From Rubrobacter marinus (lineage in GTDB: Bacteria; Actinomycetota; Rubrobacteria; Rubrobacterales; Rubrobacteraceae), in the NCBI RefSeq assembly GCF_011492965.1, contig NZ_CP045121.1:3658001-3722000 (forward strand): 64,000 bases of DNA, written 5' to 3'. The position numbers and the translations under genes were made by a program. The number at the start of each line of letters is the position of its first letter. Position 1 is the first letter of the stretch. The notes under the pieces were generated by a model. The model saw nothing but the letters and a program-made list of their open reading frames with translations. It searched no databases and had not been told where the DNA came from. Shown piece by piece: positions 9,247-18,390 of this stretch.

Positions 9247-11315
9247 CTAATTCCCACCCTTCCACCAGTCCATGCGCTCCCACCACTTCGCGTTGTCGGC
9301 GCGTCCTACCTTGAAGTTCCACGTCCTGGAGCCGGTCGCTCCCCCGGCGTCGGTAGCCATTATCTTCACCTCGTGCTTGCCTTTCGCAAGGGCCTTGGAG
9401 GGCGTGTACGAGAGCCTGTTCTCCTCGGCGTCGTAGCGGGCCTCGACCTGCTCGCCGTCCACGAAGAGCTCGATGTTCTCTGCGGAGAGGTCGCTCTGGG
9501 CGTCCCTGACGGTGGCTTCGATGGTCGGGGTGTTGTCCCTCGTGCTCCCCCTCGGCGACCGCTGCGTTATCTTGGGGCGATCGCTGCTGGGGCTCACGCC
9601 GGTGGTGAAGGACCAGACCTTGTCTTTCGCCGGGGTGGCGGACGCCTTTCTAGCGCTGCTGAGCCCGCCCTTCAGCACGGCGGTGTAGGTCGTCCTGGGC
9701 TCCAGAGCGGCGGTCGGATTCAGGGTCGCCCTCTTTCTCGCCGGATCGTACGTGACCCTGGCGGCGACGCGCGCGGTTTGCCCCCGCTTCCTCAGCGTGA
9801 AGGCGCCGGCGGCCTCCACGGAGGCCTCGTCCATCGCCTCGGAGAAGTTCGCGCTGACGTTGGCCCCCACGGGCACGTTCTTCGCCGCGTTCGCGGGCGC
9901 CACGCTCCTTACCGGCGCTCCCGCGGGAGGCGGCGGAGCAGAACCCGCCGCGATGGCAGCCGCGTTCGCGTCCACCATCTTGCCCGCCACCGTCCTCCCG
10001 CTCGTGCTCGGGGCGGGCTTGCCGCTGTTCATGATCGTCTGCTTGATCCCGACCGGGTTCTTGAGGAGCGACGGGTTCGCCGACGCGACCAGGGCGGCGG
10101 CACCGGCCACGTGCGGCGAGGCCATCGAGGTGCCGTCGTAGTAGACGTAGGAAGCCCCGGTATCGTGCTGAGGATGCTTACGCCGGGCGCGGAGATGTCG
10201 ACCGAGGTGGCGCCGTAGTTGCTGAACGAGGCCATGCCGCCGGTGTTTTCGACCGCCGCTACGGAGAGGATGTTCGGGCTGGTGTACGAGGCCGGGTAAG
10301 CGGGGGCCGCACCGTCGTTGTCGTCCCCGATCTGATCGGCTCCGCCGTTGCCCGCGGCGGCGACGAAGAGCTGTCCGGAGGCGTCGATTGCGTCCTTCAG
10401 GGCCTGGTTATAAACGGTACCGCCCCACGAGTTGTTGGAGATCCTCACGCCCTTGCTCTTGGCGTACTGGATCGCCCGAATCGCGGAGGAGACGGAGCCG
10501 CTGTTGGGACCGGTCCCGAGAAAGTTGAGCGCCATGATCTTGACGTTCGGGGCCACGCCAACCACGCCCCCACCGTTCACCGAGGCGGCGATGGTGCCGG
10601 CGACGTGCGTGCCGTGGCTGTCGAGCCGCGAGTCGTGGACCGTGTTGTCGTTGTTGGCGAAGTCCCAGCCGTTGACGTCGTCCACGTAGCCGTTGCGGTC
10701 GTCGTCCCGTCGGTTGGTCTCCTTGCCCCCGCCGGACTCGCCGGGGTTGACCCACTTGCGGCTCGCGAGGTCGGGGTGCGTGAAGTCCACGCCGTCGTCG
10801 ATAACCGCGACGACGAGGTTCGGATCTCCCTGCGTCACGCCGGAGGCCTCCAGGGCGTTGGTGTCGAAGTCGGGGGAACCGGGCGAGCCCTCAATGCTCT
10901 GGCCGGTGTTGTTCAGGCCCCACAACTCGCCGAAGCGCGGTTCGTCGGCGTAACCGAAGGGGCTGAGGATATGGTCGGGCTCGGCGTACTCGACGTCGGG
11001 GCGGCGCTCGAGGTCGCGGACGGCCTGCTCGACGGGTTGCCCCTCGACCTCGGCGACCTCGGCGTCTACGAGGTCTAGAGTCTCGACCTCTTCGAGCCCC
11101 TCGTCCCGCCGGGCGTCGGCCTCCTCGGCGCTCGTGGCGTCCTCCTCGAACTTGACTATGATCCGGCCCGGTACCGCCTCCGCCTCCGTCGGCGTCTCGA
11201 AGCTGGGAGCCTCGTCGCCGGGGGAGCCGTTCGGGGTCTGGGCCATCGCCGCGCCCGGCGAGACGGCCGCGACCAGCAGGCCTATAAGGAAGATCTTGCC
11301 ACGTCGTCCCCGCAT
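9247..11315 (-). CDS. secreted subtilase 3 with C-terminal Ig-like domains (one frameshift)
   Basis: A large S8 protease of about 689 residues. Signal peptide (IFLIGLLVAAVSPGAAMA), I9-like propeptide (VPGRIIVKFEED to DVEYAEPDH), catalytic domain with Asp in VIDDGVDFTHPDL, a Ca-binding-like insert (RRDDDRNGYVDDVNGWDF), His in DSHGTHVAG, Ser in YDGTSMASPHVAG. A Big_5-type Ig domain (VPVGANVSANFSEAMDEASV) and a second Ig-like domain follow. At 10155-10158 a missing G separates LSTIPG from ASYVYYDGTSMA; adding it gives 2070 nt, 690 codons. The ATG at 11315 is chosen for its downstream signal peptide; start codons up to 11351 are possible. Confidence 0.87.
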
Positions 11316-11633
11316 GCGCTCCAAGTGCAACACCCTCCCGTCTACCCCCACGTTCCGAGAACAGCTCTGCCACCGCTAGGCAGAAAGGTCGTCCTTAGCT
11401 TGCCCGTACGAAACCCACAATGGGGTACTGCCCCCATGAGGGCGTCCTAGTCGGTCGACAAGCTTGTTTCTGGGCCTCTTGCGACCTTCCCGGAGCGCGC
11501 GATCGCCTCCTGCGCCTTGGAGGATGAGCGCATGAGGCGGGTGGTGTCCCGTACGGGCCAAGGCCCGCTATTTGTTGGAGAGGTGCGACAAACCCCATCG
11601 CTGCATGTGGGGCTTTGGCGCGACCGAGCAGGC
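11316..11633. other. intergenic region between subtilase 3 and amidase
   Basis: No supported gene; short reading frames here lack ribosome sites and recognisable sequence. Confidence 0.4.
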
Positions 11634-12305
11634 TTACGGGGTGCGGAAGTAGCCCTCTATGCCCGTCTTGAGGGCTTCGGCGATCTGCTGCTGGCGGGCG
11701 CCGGTGCCGTCGGAGAGGAGCCGTCCCTCCGCGTCGCTGGTTATGAAGACGGTCTCGGCGATGGCGGCGGGCATCTCGCTCTTGAGGAGCACGCCGGAGG
11801 CGAACGAGTAGGGGTCGCGCCTGGGGATGCCGAGCGCCGGGTGGAGCCCGTCGAGCAGGGCGACCGCGAGCGCCTTGTCTTTTCTCCACTTGCCGAACAG
11901 GACGGTGGTGTAGTTCGCGGCGGGGTCGGAGGAGCCGTTCATGTGCACCGAGACGAGGATGTCGGCCCCGGTGCGGTTGGCGTAGGCGTAGCGGTCGCTG
12001 TTGGAGAGGGTCCCGTCCCCGGTGCGGGTCATGTAGACCGTGGCGCCCGAGGCTTCGAGGAGCGCCTTCAGCCTGCGGGACACGTCGAGCGTCTGGTCCT
12101 TCTCCACGAGCCCGTACCTCGCGTTCGCGGCCCCGGCGTCGCCGCCGCCGTGACCGGCGTCCACGACGATCTTCTTGCCCGCCAGCACGCCCGGCGCCTC
12201 CTGGGCTTCGGCGCCGCGATCAAGGGCCGACGCGGCCAGGAGGAATGCGACGAACACCGCAAACATCACCAGCGCCCACGCCCTCATCGAACGGCTGCTC
12301 TGCAT
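11634..12305 (-). CDS. N-acetylmuramoyl-L-alanine amidase (Amidase_3)
   Basis: A 223-residue secreted zinc amidase that cuts the amide bond between MurNAc and L-Ala in peptidoglycan. N-terminal signal or anchor (WALVMFAVFVAFLLAASA), then the Amidase_3 motifs: IVVDAGHGGGDAGA (first Zn ligand His), EKDQTLDVSRRL (Glu ligand), LVSVHMNGSSD (His ligand) and AIAETVFITS (catalytic Glu). The ATG at 12305 follows CGGGAGGGAGACGAG; the longer reading frame to 12497 lacks a ribosome site. No cell-wall binding repeats are attached. Confidence 0.9.
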   Translation of the reverse strand: MQSSRSMRAWALVMFAVFVAFLLAASALDRGAEAQEAPGVLAGKKIVVDAGHGGGDAGAANARYGLVEKDQTLDVSRRLKALLEASGATVYMTRTGDGTLSNSDRYAYANRTGADILVSVHMNGSSDPAANYTTVLFGKWRKDKALAVALLDGLHPALGIPRRDPYSFASGVLLKSEMPAAIAETVFITSDAEGRLLSDGTGARQQQIAEALKTGIEGYFRTP

Positions 12306-12516
12306 CTCGTCTCCCTCCCGTTGGCGCCCAGACCTCGCGTATCGTCGCCACAAGCATAACCGTGCTCCGCACGGATAGGAATACTCCGGCAGGCGAAACA
12401 TACGGTTTTTGCGAAACCGTTCGGGCTCCCGCAAGCTCGCCGGGGGTTCGTCCCCTGCGGCTCGCACCGGCTCTTCCGTGGAGCGTGCAGGCGCCACGGG
12501 AGCCCGGGGGCGGGCG

Positions 12517-14175
12517 CTATCTGGGCGTCGTGAGGGTGGCTTCGCCCCTGGCCACGGCGGCGTCCAGTTTGTCCCAGCGCACCTCGTTGGAGCCCTTCAG
12601 GAGGTTCAGGTGGGCGTCCTTGTACTTTACGCCCACGTATTCGTTCCGGGCCCACTCGAGCACGGACTGGCCGTGCCACTCGAAGCCCTGCGCGTGGGTG
12701 GGCCGGAGCTCCTTGATGGAGTATTCGAGGTCGAACTTGTTGTGTCCGGGGCGGCTGTACGCGTCGTCCGGGGGCAGGTTGGCGACGCGGGGGTCCATCT
12801 TGCCGAGAAAGTCGAGCCCCGGCCCTCCGGTGTAGTAGGGGATGGTTCCCACCCCGAACAGGCCCACGGTGGCGTCGGGCGTGGTGAACTCCCGCAGCGC
12901 GAGGGCGACGCTCATCCTCCTCTCGTTCAGGTACTCCTCCTCCGACTGCCGCTGCATCGTGATCTCCGGCGCGAAGCGGAGGTTGACGAAGGCGAGGACC
13001 GCGAGGACCGCGAGGACCGAGACGAGGCCGGGCAGGAGCCGGAGGGCGCGGCTCCTGCCGGAGAGCTCCCGGTACGCCGGCGCGTCCGAGGCGGCCGAGA
13101 CGGCGCGCAGGATCGCCCGGACCCCCAGGACCAGCACGAGGGGCATGGCGGGCGAGAAGATGCGCCAGAGGTTCCAGGCGTCCCCGCCGGTCCAGACCTG
13201 GTAGAGCAGCGTGACGCCGAAGACGCCCGCGAGGAGCAGCGGGCCCCTCCGCCGGTCGAGGAGGAGCGCCGCTCCCGCCAGGGCCAGGAGCACCCACGTC
13301 TCCTCCAGGAACGGCACGGTGAAGCTCGCCCCGTTCGAGATCCTCTCGAGCAGCGGAACGCCGCTGACCTTGAGCGTGTAGGTGTTCGGCAGGAGCTCGC
13401 CGTAGTAGGCCCAGCGGAAGGCCTGGTGCCCCGCCACGAACAGGGCGAGCGGCCCGAAGAGCGCCAGGAGGCGCGGGGGGGCGAACGCCTTCGGCACCCC
13501 GTAGAACGCGTAGAGGAAGATGGGGAGGGCGAAGACCACCGCGTCCGGCCGGGTCAGGAACGCGAGGCCCAGGGCGACGGAGACGAGGGCCCCCTGCACC
13601 GGCTCGCCGTCCCGGACGTACCTCAGCACGAACAGGACGCTCAGGGAGACGAGCACCGCCAGCAGGCCGGTCTCCATCCCGAGCAGGCTCCAGAACAGCA
13701 GCGGGTAGTACGACAGCCCGCAGAGGAAGGCCAGGGCGCGCAGGAGGCCGCGGTGCCGGCCGGCCTCGTCCGCGAACAGGTGCTCCGCTATCCGCATGAC
13801 GAGGTAGGCGTTCGCCAGCATCAGGGCGACGCCGAAGACCTGCACCGCCAGCACGGCGCCGGACTTGTCGAAGAAGGCGCTGGCGAGCGCCATCACGAGG
13901 GTCATCAGGGGGTTGGTGTAGCCCTCGACGTACTCGCCCGCGTTCCACACCAGCCCCAGGCCGTGCGCGAGGTTCCAGCCGTAGCGCATGGAGATCATGG
14001 CGTCGTCGAACAGCACGAAGTAGCGGTTCCCGTCGAAGGCGAGGACGGAGGACCGGTAGATGAAGAGCGAGGCCCACACGACGAAGCCGACCCCGAGGCC
14101 CAGAGCGGCAAGGGTGCCCGCACGCCCCTCGCCAGGCTTCGCGTCTGTTCTCTTCGGGCGAGGCACGGCGCGCAT
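12517..14175 (-). CDS. polytopic GT-C-fold glycosyltransferase-like membrane protein
   Basis: A 552-residue protein with about ten to twelve membrane helices. The first extracytoplasmic loop reads [19 protein letters not shown], and the acidic DD after TM1 is the signature of GT-C polyprenyl-phosphate-sugar transferases (GT39/AftB/ZomB-like). EGYTNPLMT follows, also conserved in these proteins. The soluble C-terminal part begins near residue 440. Likely transfers a sugar from a lipid carrier to wall polymer or glycoprotein outside the membrane; donor and acceptor are unknown. Confidence 0.65.
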   Translation of the reverse strand: MRAVPRPKRTDAKPGEGRAGTLAALGLGVGFVVWASLFIYRSSVLAFDGNRYFVLFDDAMISMRYGWNLAHGLGLVWNAGEYVEGYTNPLMTLVMALASAFFDKSGAVLAVQVFGVALMLANAYLVMRIAEHLFADEAGRHRGLLRALAFLCGLSYYPLLFWSLLGMETGLLAVLVSLSVLFVLRYVRDGEPVQGALVSVALGLAFLTRPDAVVFALPIFLYAFYGVPKAFAPPRLLALFGPLALFVAGHQAFRWAYYGELLPNTYTLKVSGVPLLERISNGASFTVPFLEETWVLLALAGAALLLDRRRGPLLLAGVFGVTLLYQVWTGGDAWNLWRIFSPAMPLVLVLGVRAILRAVSAASDAPAYRELSGRSRALRLLPGLVSVLAVLAVLAFVNLRFAPEITMQRQSEEEYLNERRMSVALALREFTTPDATVGLFGVGTIPYYTGGPGLDFLGKMDPRVANLPPDDAYSRPGHNKFDLEYSIKELRPTHAQGFEWHGQSVLEWARNEYVGVKYKDAHLNLLKGSNEVRWDKLDAAVARGEATLTTPR

Positions 14176-14398
14176 GGTACGACAGCTTTCCCCGCCTCGT
14201 TGCCGCTAAACCGGGCGCGCGGTGCCGCGAGGGCCTCCCGGACCCGACCGGACGGCGCCGGGCGTCCCCGCCGGAGGGGTCGGGGCGTGCGCCGGGCAGG
14301 TCCCGTTCGGCGCCGCCGTTTGGCGGCGTCTGCGAGGGGTAGTTTCCATCCACGGGCCGACGCCCGTCATTGAAAGCGAAGAGAGGGGACGCAGAGCC

Positions 14399-14941
14399 GT
14401 GCCGAAGCCGTCTAACACCGCGAAGATCACCCACAACCTGGGGCTCGCCACCTGGTTCGGCGGGTCGTTGTTCGGCCAGATCGCGCTGAACCCCACCGTG
14501 GACAGCATCAGCGACAAGAGCGAGCGCGGGCGGGTGACGAACGAGGGCTGGGCCCGCTTCAACGCCGTCGAGCTGCCGGCCATCGCCGCGACCCTGGCCT
14601 CCTGGCGCTTCGGCGGCCTGCGCGACGACGCCGAGATCCGGGCGCCCGGCCTGACGCGCCTCAAGGACGTGCTGCTCGGCGGCGCGGCGTTCAACGGGGT
14701 CATGTCCGGCATCCTGGGCGCGAGGCTGGCGAGCCAGGCCGCGAGCGGCCAGGTGCCGATCCAGTCCGGGCTGAAGCCCTCGCGCGACACCCCGCCGGAG
14801 GCGGCGGCGTCTCAGCGCTGGATCGCCTTCTTCGGGACGGGCGCCACGACGCTCTCCGCGCTGGTGATCGCGATCTCCGGGGTCATCGAGACCCAGAAGC
14901 CGAAGCCCCGCGGCGTGATCTCCAAGATCTTTACGAGCTAG
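14399..14941 (+). CDS. conserved membrane protein of unknown function
   Basis: A 180-residue protein with about four hydrophobic segments (LGLATWFGGSLFGQIAL, VELPAIAATLASWRF, LLGGAAFNGVMSGILGA, WIAFFGTGATTLSALVIA). The GTG at 14399 follows GAGAGGGGACGCA. The LATWFGGSLFG opening resembles small actinobacterial membrane proteins of unknown role. It ends with a basic tail (KPKPRGVISKIFTS). No enzyme motif is visible. Confidence 0.6.
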   Translation: MPKPSNTAKITHNLGLATWFGGSLFGQIALNPTVDSISDKSERGRVTNEGWARFNAVELPAIAATLASWRFGGLRDDAEIRAPGLTRLKDVLLGGAAFNGVMSGILGARLASQAASGQVPIQSGLKPSRDTPPEAAASQRWIAFFGTGATTLSALVIAISGVIETQKPKPRGVISKIFTS

Positions 14942-14944
14942 CCC

Positions 14945-15286
14945 CTAGCAGCGGTCGCGGAGGGGACGGGCGGCGGTCTCGTCGCCGGTCCCCTCCGCGT
15001 CGAAGCGGAACCAGTTCTCGTAGCCGCAGGCCGCCACGCTCGCACGCACCGCCCACGAAGGGTGCCTGAACACCAGGCTTCCGGCGTGGATCTGCAACCG
15101 GACGGCCAGCTCCCGGGTCGTTTGCAGGTCCAGGAACGTCACCCCGGAGAGGTCCACCACCGCCGTCCTCTCTCCGGCCTCGTCCAGCCTCGCGCGCAGG
15201 GACTCCAGGTCCCGTACGTCGAACTCGCCCGAAAGCTCCACCACCTCGCCGTCGTGGAATATCGGACGCTGCCTGATCTCTCCCAT
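14945..15286 (-). CDS. STAS-domain protein (anti-sigma factor antagonist-like), phospho-site altered
   Basis: A 113-residue single STAS domain: HDGEVVELSGEFDVRDLESL, then AVVDLSGVTFLDLQTTREL. STAS antagonists of the SpoIIAA/RsbV type bind an anti-sigma kinase and are switched by phosphorylation of Ser/Thr in a DSSG/DSTG-like motif. Here that position reads DLQT, so the usual serine is absent. The ATG at 15286 has a ribosome site (GGGAGGCCGGGA). It lies divergent from the ECF sigma gene, which may be coincidental. Confidence 0.75.
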   Translation of the reverse strand: MGEIRQRPIFHDGEVVELSGEFDVRDLESLRARLDEAGERTAVVDLSGVTFLDLQTTRELAVRLQIHAGSLVFRHPSWAVRASVAACGYENWFRFDAEGTGDETAARPLRDRC

Positions 15287-15515
15287 TCCCGGCCTCCCCG
15301 AAAAGCATGCGGCGGGTCTCTCCAACGTCTACGACTTTCGACCGACGAGGTTTCGCATCCGTTACGGTCCCGGACGGGCTCCCGCGCCGGCGGTGCGTTG
15401 CGACACAACGCGCCTCGCGGGCATCGTTCTCCGCGCCTGCGAGCGTCTGTTAAGGTGTGCTCGGGCCGGGGGTACGAACGGCCCGTTCGTCCGCGTGGTG
15501 GAGGACGCTTTTGCT

Positions 15516-16103
15516 GTGACCGCAGCCGGGGAACACAACTTGCCTGGAAGGGCCGCCAGCGGCGACGTCGACGCGTTCGCGCGATTGGTCCGGGAGCACT
15601 CGGCGCTCGTATACCGGGTAGCTCTGCGCATCCTCGGGACAGAGGATGCGCAAGACGCGAGCCAGGAGGTCTGGATCCGCGTCTGGCGGAGCATCGGCAA
15701 CTTTCGAGGAGAGAGCGCCTTCAGCACCTGGCTCTACAAGATCACCGTGAACACCTGTTTGAGCGCCCGGCGCAAGGAGCAGGGCATGCGGATGCGCGAG
15801 TTCGACGGAGAGTTCCCCCAGCTCCCGATACAGCCGGGCGGGGAGGACGACCCCGAGGCCGCCATCCTCGACGGGGAGCGCAGGGACGAGCTCGTGCGCG
15901 CCCTCGAACGCGTACGGGCCGAGCACCGCGCGGCGCTCGTGCTGCGGCACATGGAGGGCCTCAGCTACGCCGAGGTCGCCTCCATCCTCGACGTCCCCGA
16001 CGGCACGGCCAAAGGCTGGGTCAGCCGCGGCCGCGCCGCCCTGCTCGTCGCGCTGGCCGAAGGGGCCGAGATCGAGCGCAACCTCGACGGGGAGGCGTCG
16101 TGA
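15516..16103 (+). CDS. ECF-subfamily RNA polymerase sigma factor
   Basis: About 195 residues. Region 2 (DAFARLVREHSALVYRVALR, then DAQDASQEVWIRVWRS, the DAxDxxQExF-like core-binding motif) and region 4 (RAALVLRHMEGLSYAEVAS to GTAKGWVSRGR) are both present with a short linker, as in ECF sigma factors. The ORF is open from 15393; the GTG at 15516 gives normal family length, and its ribosome-site spacing is loose. The stop overlaps the next gene's GTG in GTGA, so the two are co-translated. Confidence 0.88.
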   Translation: MTAAGEHNLPGRAASGDVDAFARLVREHSALVYRVALRILGTEDAQDASQEVWIRVWRSIGNFRGESAFSTWLYKITVNTCLSARRKEQGMRMREFDGEFPQLPIQPGGEDDPEAAILDGERRDELVRALERVRAEHRAALVLRHMEGLSYAEVASILDVPDGTAKGWVSRGRAALLVALAEGAEIERNLDGEAS

Positions 16104-16453
16104 TCGGGTCCGAGCGCTGGGACGTGCTGGAGAGGATCGGGGCCTACGCCGCCGGCGAGCTCGTGGGCGAGGAGGCGCGCGAGACGGAGCGCCTGATCTT
16201 GGAGAACCCGGAGGCGCGGCGGCTCGCGGCCTCCTACGCCCGGATGATGGCCCTGCTCGGCGCCATCGGCCAGGAGTCGCCCGAGCCCCCCGAGACGATC
16301 GCGAACCGCGCCATCAGGCGCGCGTACGTCTCGGCCTTCTTCCGCCAGACGGAGAGCCTCTTCACCGACGTCGGGCGAGCCTACGTGGAAGCTTTCGTTT
16401 ATTATCTCGGCTTGCGTGGGGACGGCGAAGGACGCGTCCAGCGGGCCTACTAG
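16100..16453 (+). CDS. probable anti-sigma factor, soluble and lacking a zinc motif
   Basis: A 117-residue protein whose GTG overlaps the sigma stop. Its N-terminus (RIGAYAAGELVGEEARETER) resembles the anti-sigma domain of zf-HC2-type proteins, where a small helical domain grips the sigma factor. The HxxxCxxC zinc site and a membrane helix are both missing. Position and overlap suggest it controls the ECF factor; direct evidence is lacking. It is followed closely by the MscS gene, likely in the same transcript. Confidence 0.6.
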   Translation: MIGSERWDVLERIGAYAAGELVGEEARETERLILENPEARRLAASYARMMALLGAIGQESPEPPETIANRAIRRAYVSAFFRQTESLFTDVGRAYVEAFVYYLGLRGDGEGRVQRAY

Positions 16454-16469
16454 GGGAGGGCAGAGATTG

Positions 16470-17282
16470 ATGGACACCCTGGAGAAGATCCTGGCCGACC
16501 TGGGTGGCGCGGCGACGGAGTTCGTCCCGAGGCTCGTCGGCGCGGTCGTCGTGATGCTCGTGGCGCTCGTGGTGGCCCTCCTGCTCCAGCGCCTGGCGAA
16601 CCGCCTGCTCGACGCCCTCGGCCTCGACGACCTCTTCGACCAGACCGGGGCCTCCGCATCCCTCTCGCAGCTCGGCTACGACGGCGGCCCCTCGCGCCTC
16701 CTGGGACAGGTCCTCTTCGCCGGGACGATCCTCACGGGCCTCGCCGGCGCCCTGAGCGTCCTCGGCATCGCGTCGCTGGAACAGACCATCGACCAGCTCG
16801 TCAACCTCTCGGGGAGGGCGCTGGTGGCGCTCGTGATCCTTATCGGCGGCATCATGCTCGCCGGGTGGCTCTCGGAGTTCGTCGCCCGCGAGGCGGAGGG
16901 CGCGGGCCTGCGCGGGGTGCGCATCTTCCAGCGCGTCGCGTTCGTGACCGTCCTCACCATCTCCGGTCTCGTCGCCGCGAGCCAGCTCGGCCTCGAGACC
17001 TCCGTCCTCGTCCTCTTCGCCATCGTCATCTTCTCCACGATAGGCCTCGTCACCGCCATCGCCCTCGGCGGCGGGCTCGTCACCCTCTCCTCGAACATCG
17101 CGGCGAGCTCCTACGTCCGGGAGGGGATAAACGTGGGCGACGAGATCTCCCTCGGCGAGATCGAGGGCAGGGTCGAGGAGGTGGGCCGCGCCGCGGTCGT
17201 CCTCCGCTCGGAGGACGGCTACCTCTACCGCATCCCGAACAACGCCCTGCTCGAAGGCATCGTCAGGAAACGGGCGGGCTAG
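16470..17282 (+). CDS. small-conductance mechanosensitive channel, MscS family
   Basis: A 270-residue membrane protein. Three to four helices precede a Gly/Ala-rich pore-lining helix (TAIALGGGLVTLSSNIAASSYV), followed by the beta domain NVGDEISLGEIEGRVEEVG and IPNNALLEG, all typical of MscS. Opens under membrane tension to release solutes on osmotic downshock. ATG 16470 follows AGGGGAGGGCAGAGATTG. Lies 16 nt after the anti-sigma candidate, so the sigma operon may include this channel. Its stop shares the CTAG tetranucleotide with the convergent nucleoside hydrolase. Confidence 0.85.
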   Translation: MDTLEKILADLGGAATEFVPRLVGAVVVMLVALVVALLLQRLANRLLDALGLDDLFDQTGASASLSQLGYDGGPSRLLGQVLFAGTILTGLAGALSVLGIASLEQTIDQLVNLSGRALVALVILIGGIMLAGWLSEFVAREAEGAGLRGVRIFQRVAFVTVLTISGLVAASQLGLETSVLVLFAIVIFSTIGLVTAIALGGGLVTLSSNIAASSYVREGINVGDEISLGEIEGRVEEVGRAAVVLRSEDGYLYRIPNNALLEGIVRKRAG

Positions 17283-18208
17283 CCGGCGAGCCTCGCCAGC
17301 GCCCGAAACAAGACCCGGAAGAACGCCCCCCGGTCCAGCCCGACCCCGACGTCGGCGTTGGACGCCCTCCCTTCGACGCCCCGGGGGCCGCAGACCGTCC
17401 GGCCGCGAGCCTCGCCCTCCTGCTCCACGTCCACCCGCATCCGGCGCGTCCGTACCATCCCCGGCTCGATCACGCAGGCGACCGCGACCGCGTCGTGGAC
17501 GGGCGGGGTCCGGAGGCCGGACGGTCCCCCACCCTTCACGACGGCCCCGACCAGGCGAGCGGCGAGCTCCCCCATCCGCCCCAGGGAGAGCATCCTCGCC
17601 GCCTCCTCCGGCGCGACGCCGGACTCGCGGGTGGCGTCGAGGCCGACCATCGTGATGGGGAGCCCGCTCTCGAAGACCTCGCGGGCGGCCTCCGGGTCCG
17701 CGTGGACGTTGAACTCGGCGTGGGGCGTGACGTTCCCCGGCCCCATGCTCCCGCCCATGAGCACGATCCGCGCCACCCGCGCCTTCAGCTCCGGGTGCTC
17801 GCGCAGAAGGATCGCCACGTTCGTCAGGGGGGCGAGGGCGACCAGCGTCACCGGCTCGGCGGCCTCGCGCAGGGCGTCGGCCATGAGCCCGACGGCCCCC
17901 CTGCCGTCCGGGCCGAAGGTGGGCTCGGGAAGCGGGATACCGCCGAGCCCGTCCGCGCCGTGGACGTCCTCCGCGGCGACGAGCGGCCCCCGGAGCGGGC
18001 CCTCAGCCCCCGCCCCGACGGGGACGTCCCCGCGTCCCAGAAACGAGAGCACCTTCAGGGCGTTCGCCGTGGTCTTCTCCAGCGACACGTTCCCCGCGAC
18101 CGTCGTCACCGCCCGCACGTCGAGCTCCTGGGCCCCGCAGGCCAGCATGATCGCCACCGCGTCGTCGAGGCCGGGGTCTACGTCCAGGATCACGGGCGTG
18201 GGCCGCAT
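17279..18208 (-). CDS. inosine-uridine-preferring nucleoside hydrolase
   Basis: A 309-residue IUNH-family N-ribosyl hydrolase that splits nucleosides into base and ribose for salvage. The Ca-binding/catalytic motif DVDPGLDDAVA lies at residues 9-19. VALAPLTNVA, IVLMGGSMGPGNVTPHAEFN and a C-terminal VHDAVAVA also match the family. The ATG at 18208 gives the expected N-terminus; the ribosome site is weak. Convergent with MscS, with a 4-bp overlap at the stops. Confidence 0.9.
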   Translation of the reverse strand: MRPTPVILDVDPGLDDAVAIMLACGAQELDVRAVTTVAGNVSLEKTTANALKVLSFLGRGDVPVGAGAEGPLRGPLVAAEDVHGADGLGGIPLPEPTFGPDGRGAVGLMADALREAAEPVTLVALAPLTNVAILLREHPELKARVARIVLMGGSMGPGNVTPHAEFNVHADPEAAREVFESGLPITMVGLDATRESGVAPEEAARMLSLGRMGELAARLVGAVVKGGGPSGLRTPPVHDAVAVACVIEPGMVRTRRMRVDVEQEGEARGRTVCGPRGVEGRASNADVGVGLDRGAFFRVLFRALARLAG

Positions 18209-18293
18209 GCACGCGATGGTAGCAGGCCAAAGGGCGGGCTCGCGCGGCAAGAAAAAGCCGCGCCGGCTATAAAATTCACAGCTATTGGGCATG

Positions 18294-18314
18294 CTATGTG
18301 GCATATACACATAG
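18294..18314. promoter_or_regulatory. palindrome CTATGTG-N7-CACATAG upstream of the acyl-CoA synthetase/GNAT gene
   Basis: A perfect 7-bp inverted repeat with a GCATATA spacer, in an AT-richer stretch 77 nt before the ATG at 18391. The core TGTG-N7-CACA is close to, but one base shorter than, the CRP consensus TGTGA-N6-TCACA. It is also upstream of the divergent nucleoside hydrolase (start 18208). Confidence 0.55.
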
Positions 18315-18390
18315 GAGAAACATATGCGCGCGGCGCGTCCCCTGCGGGGAGGCCGCGGGCCAAGCTAGAGAACGCTGGAGGAAGGTCGAG

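Noticed and set aside
12409..14373. A 654-codon open frame on the plus strand
   Set aside because: Antisense shadow of the GT-C membrane protein; its translation is Arg/Gln/Glu-rich low complexity, as expected from high GC at third positions.
17279..17282. Shared CTAG stop overlap between convergent genes (also at 49801-49804)
   Set aside because: CTAG gives TAG on both strands, so such 4-bp overlaps arise easily in compact genomes.
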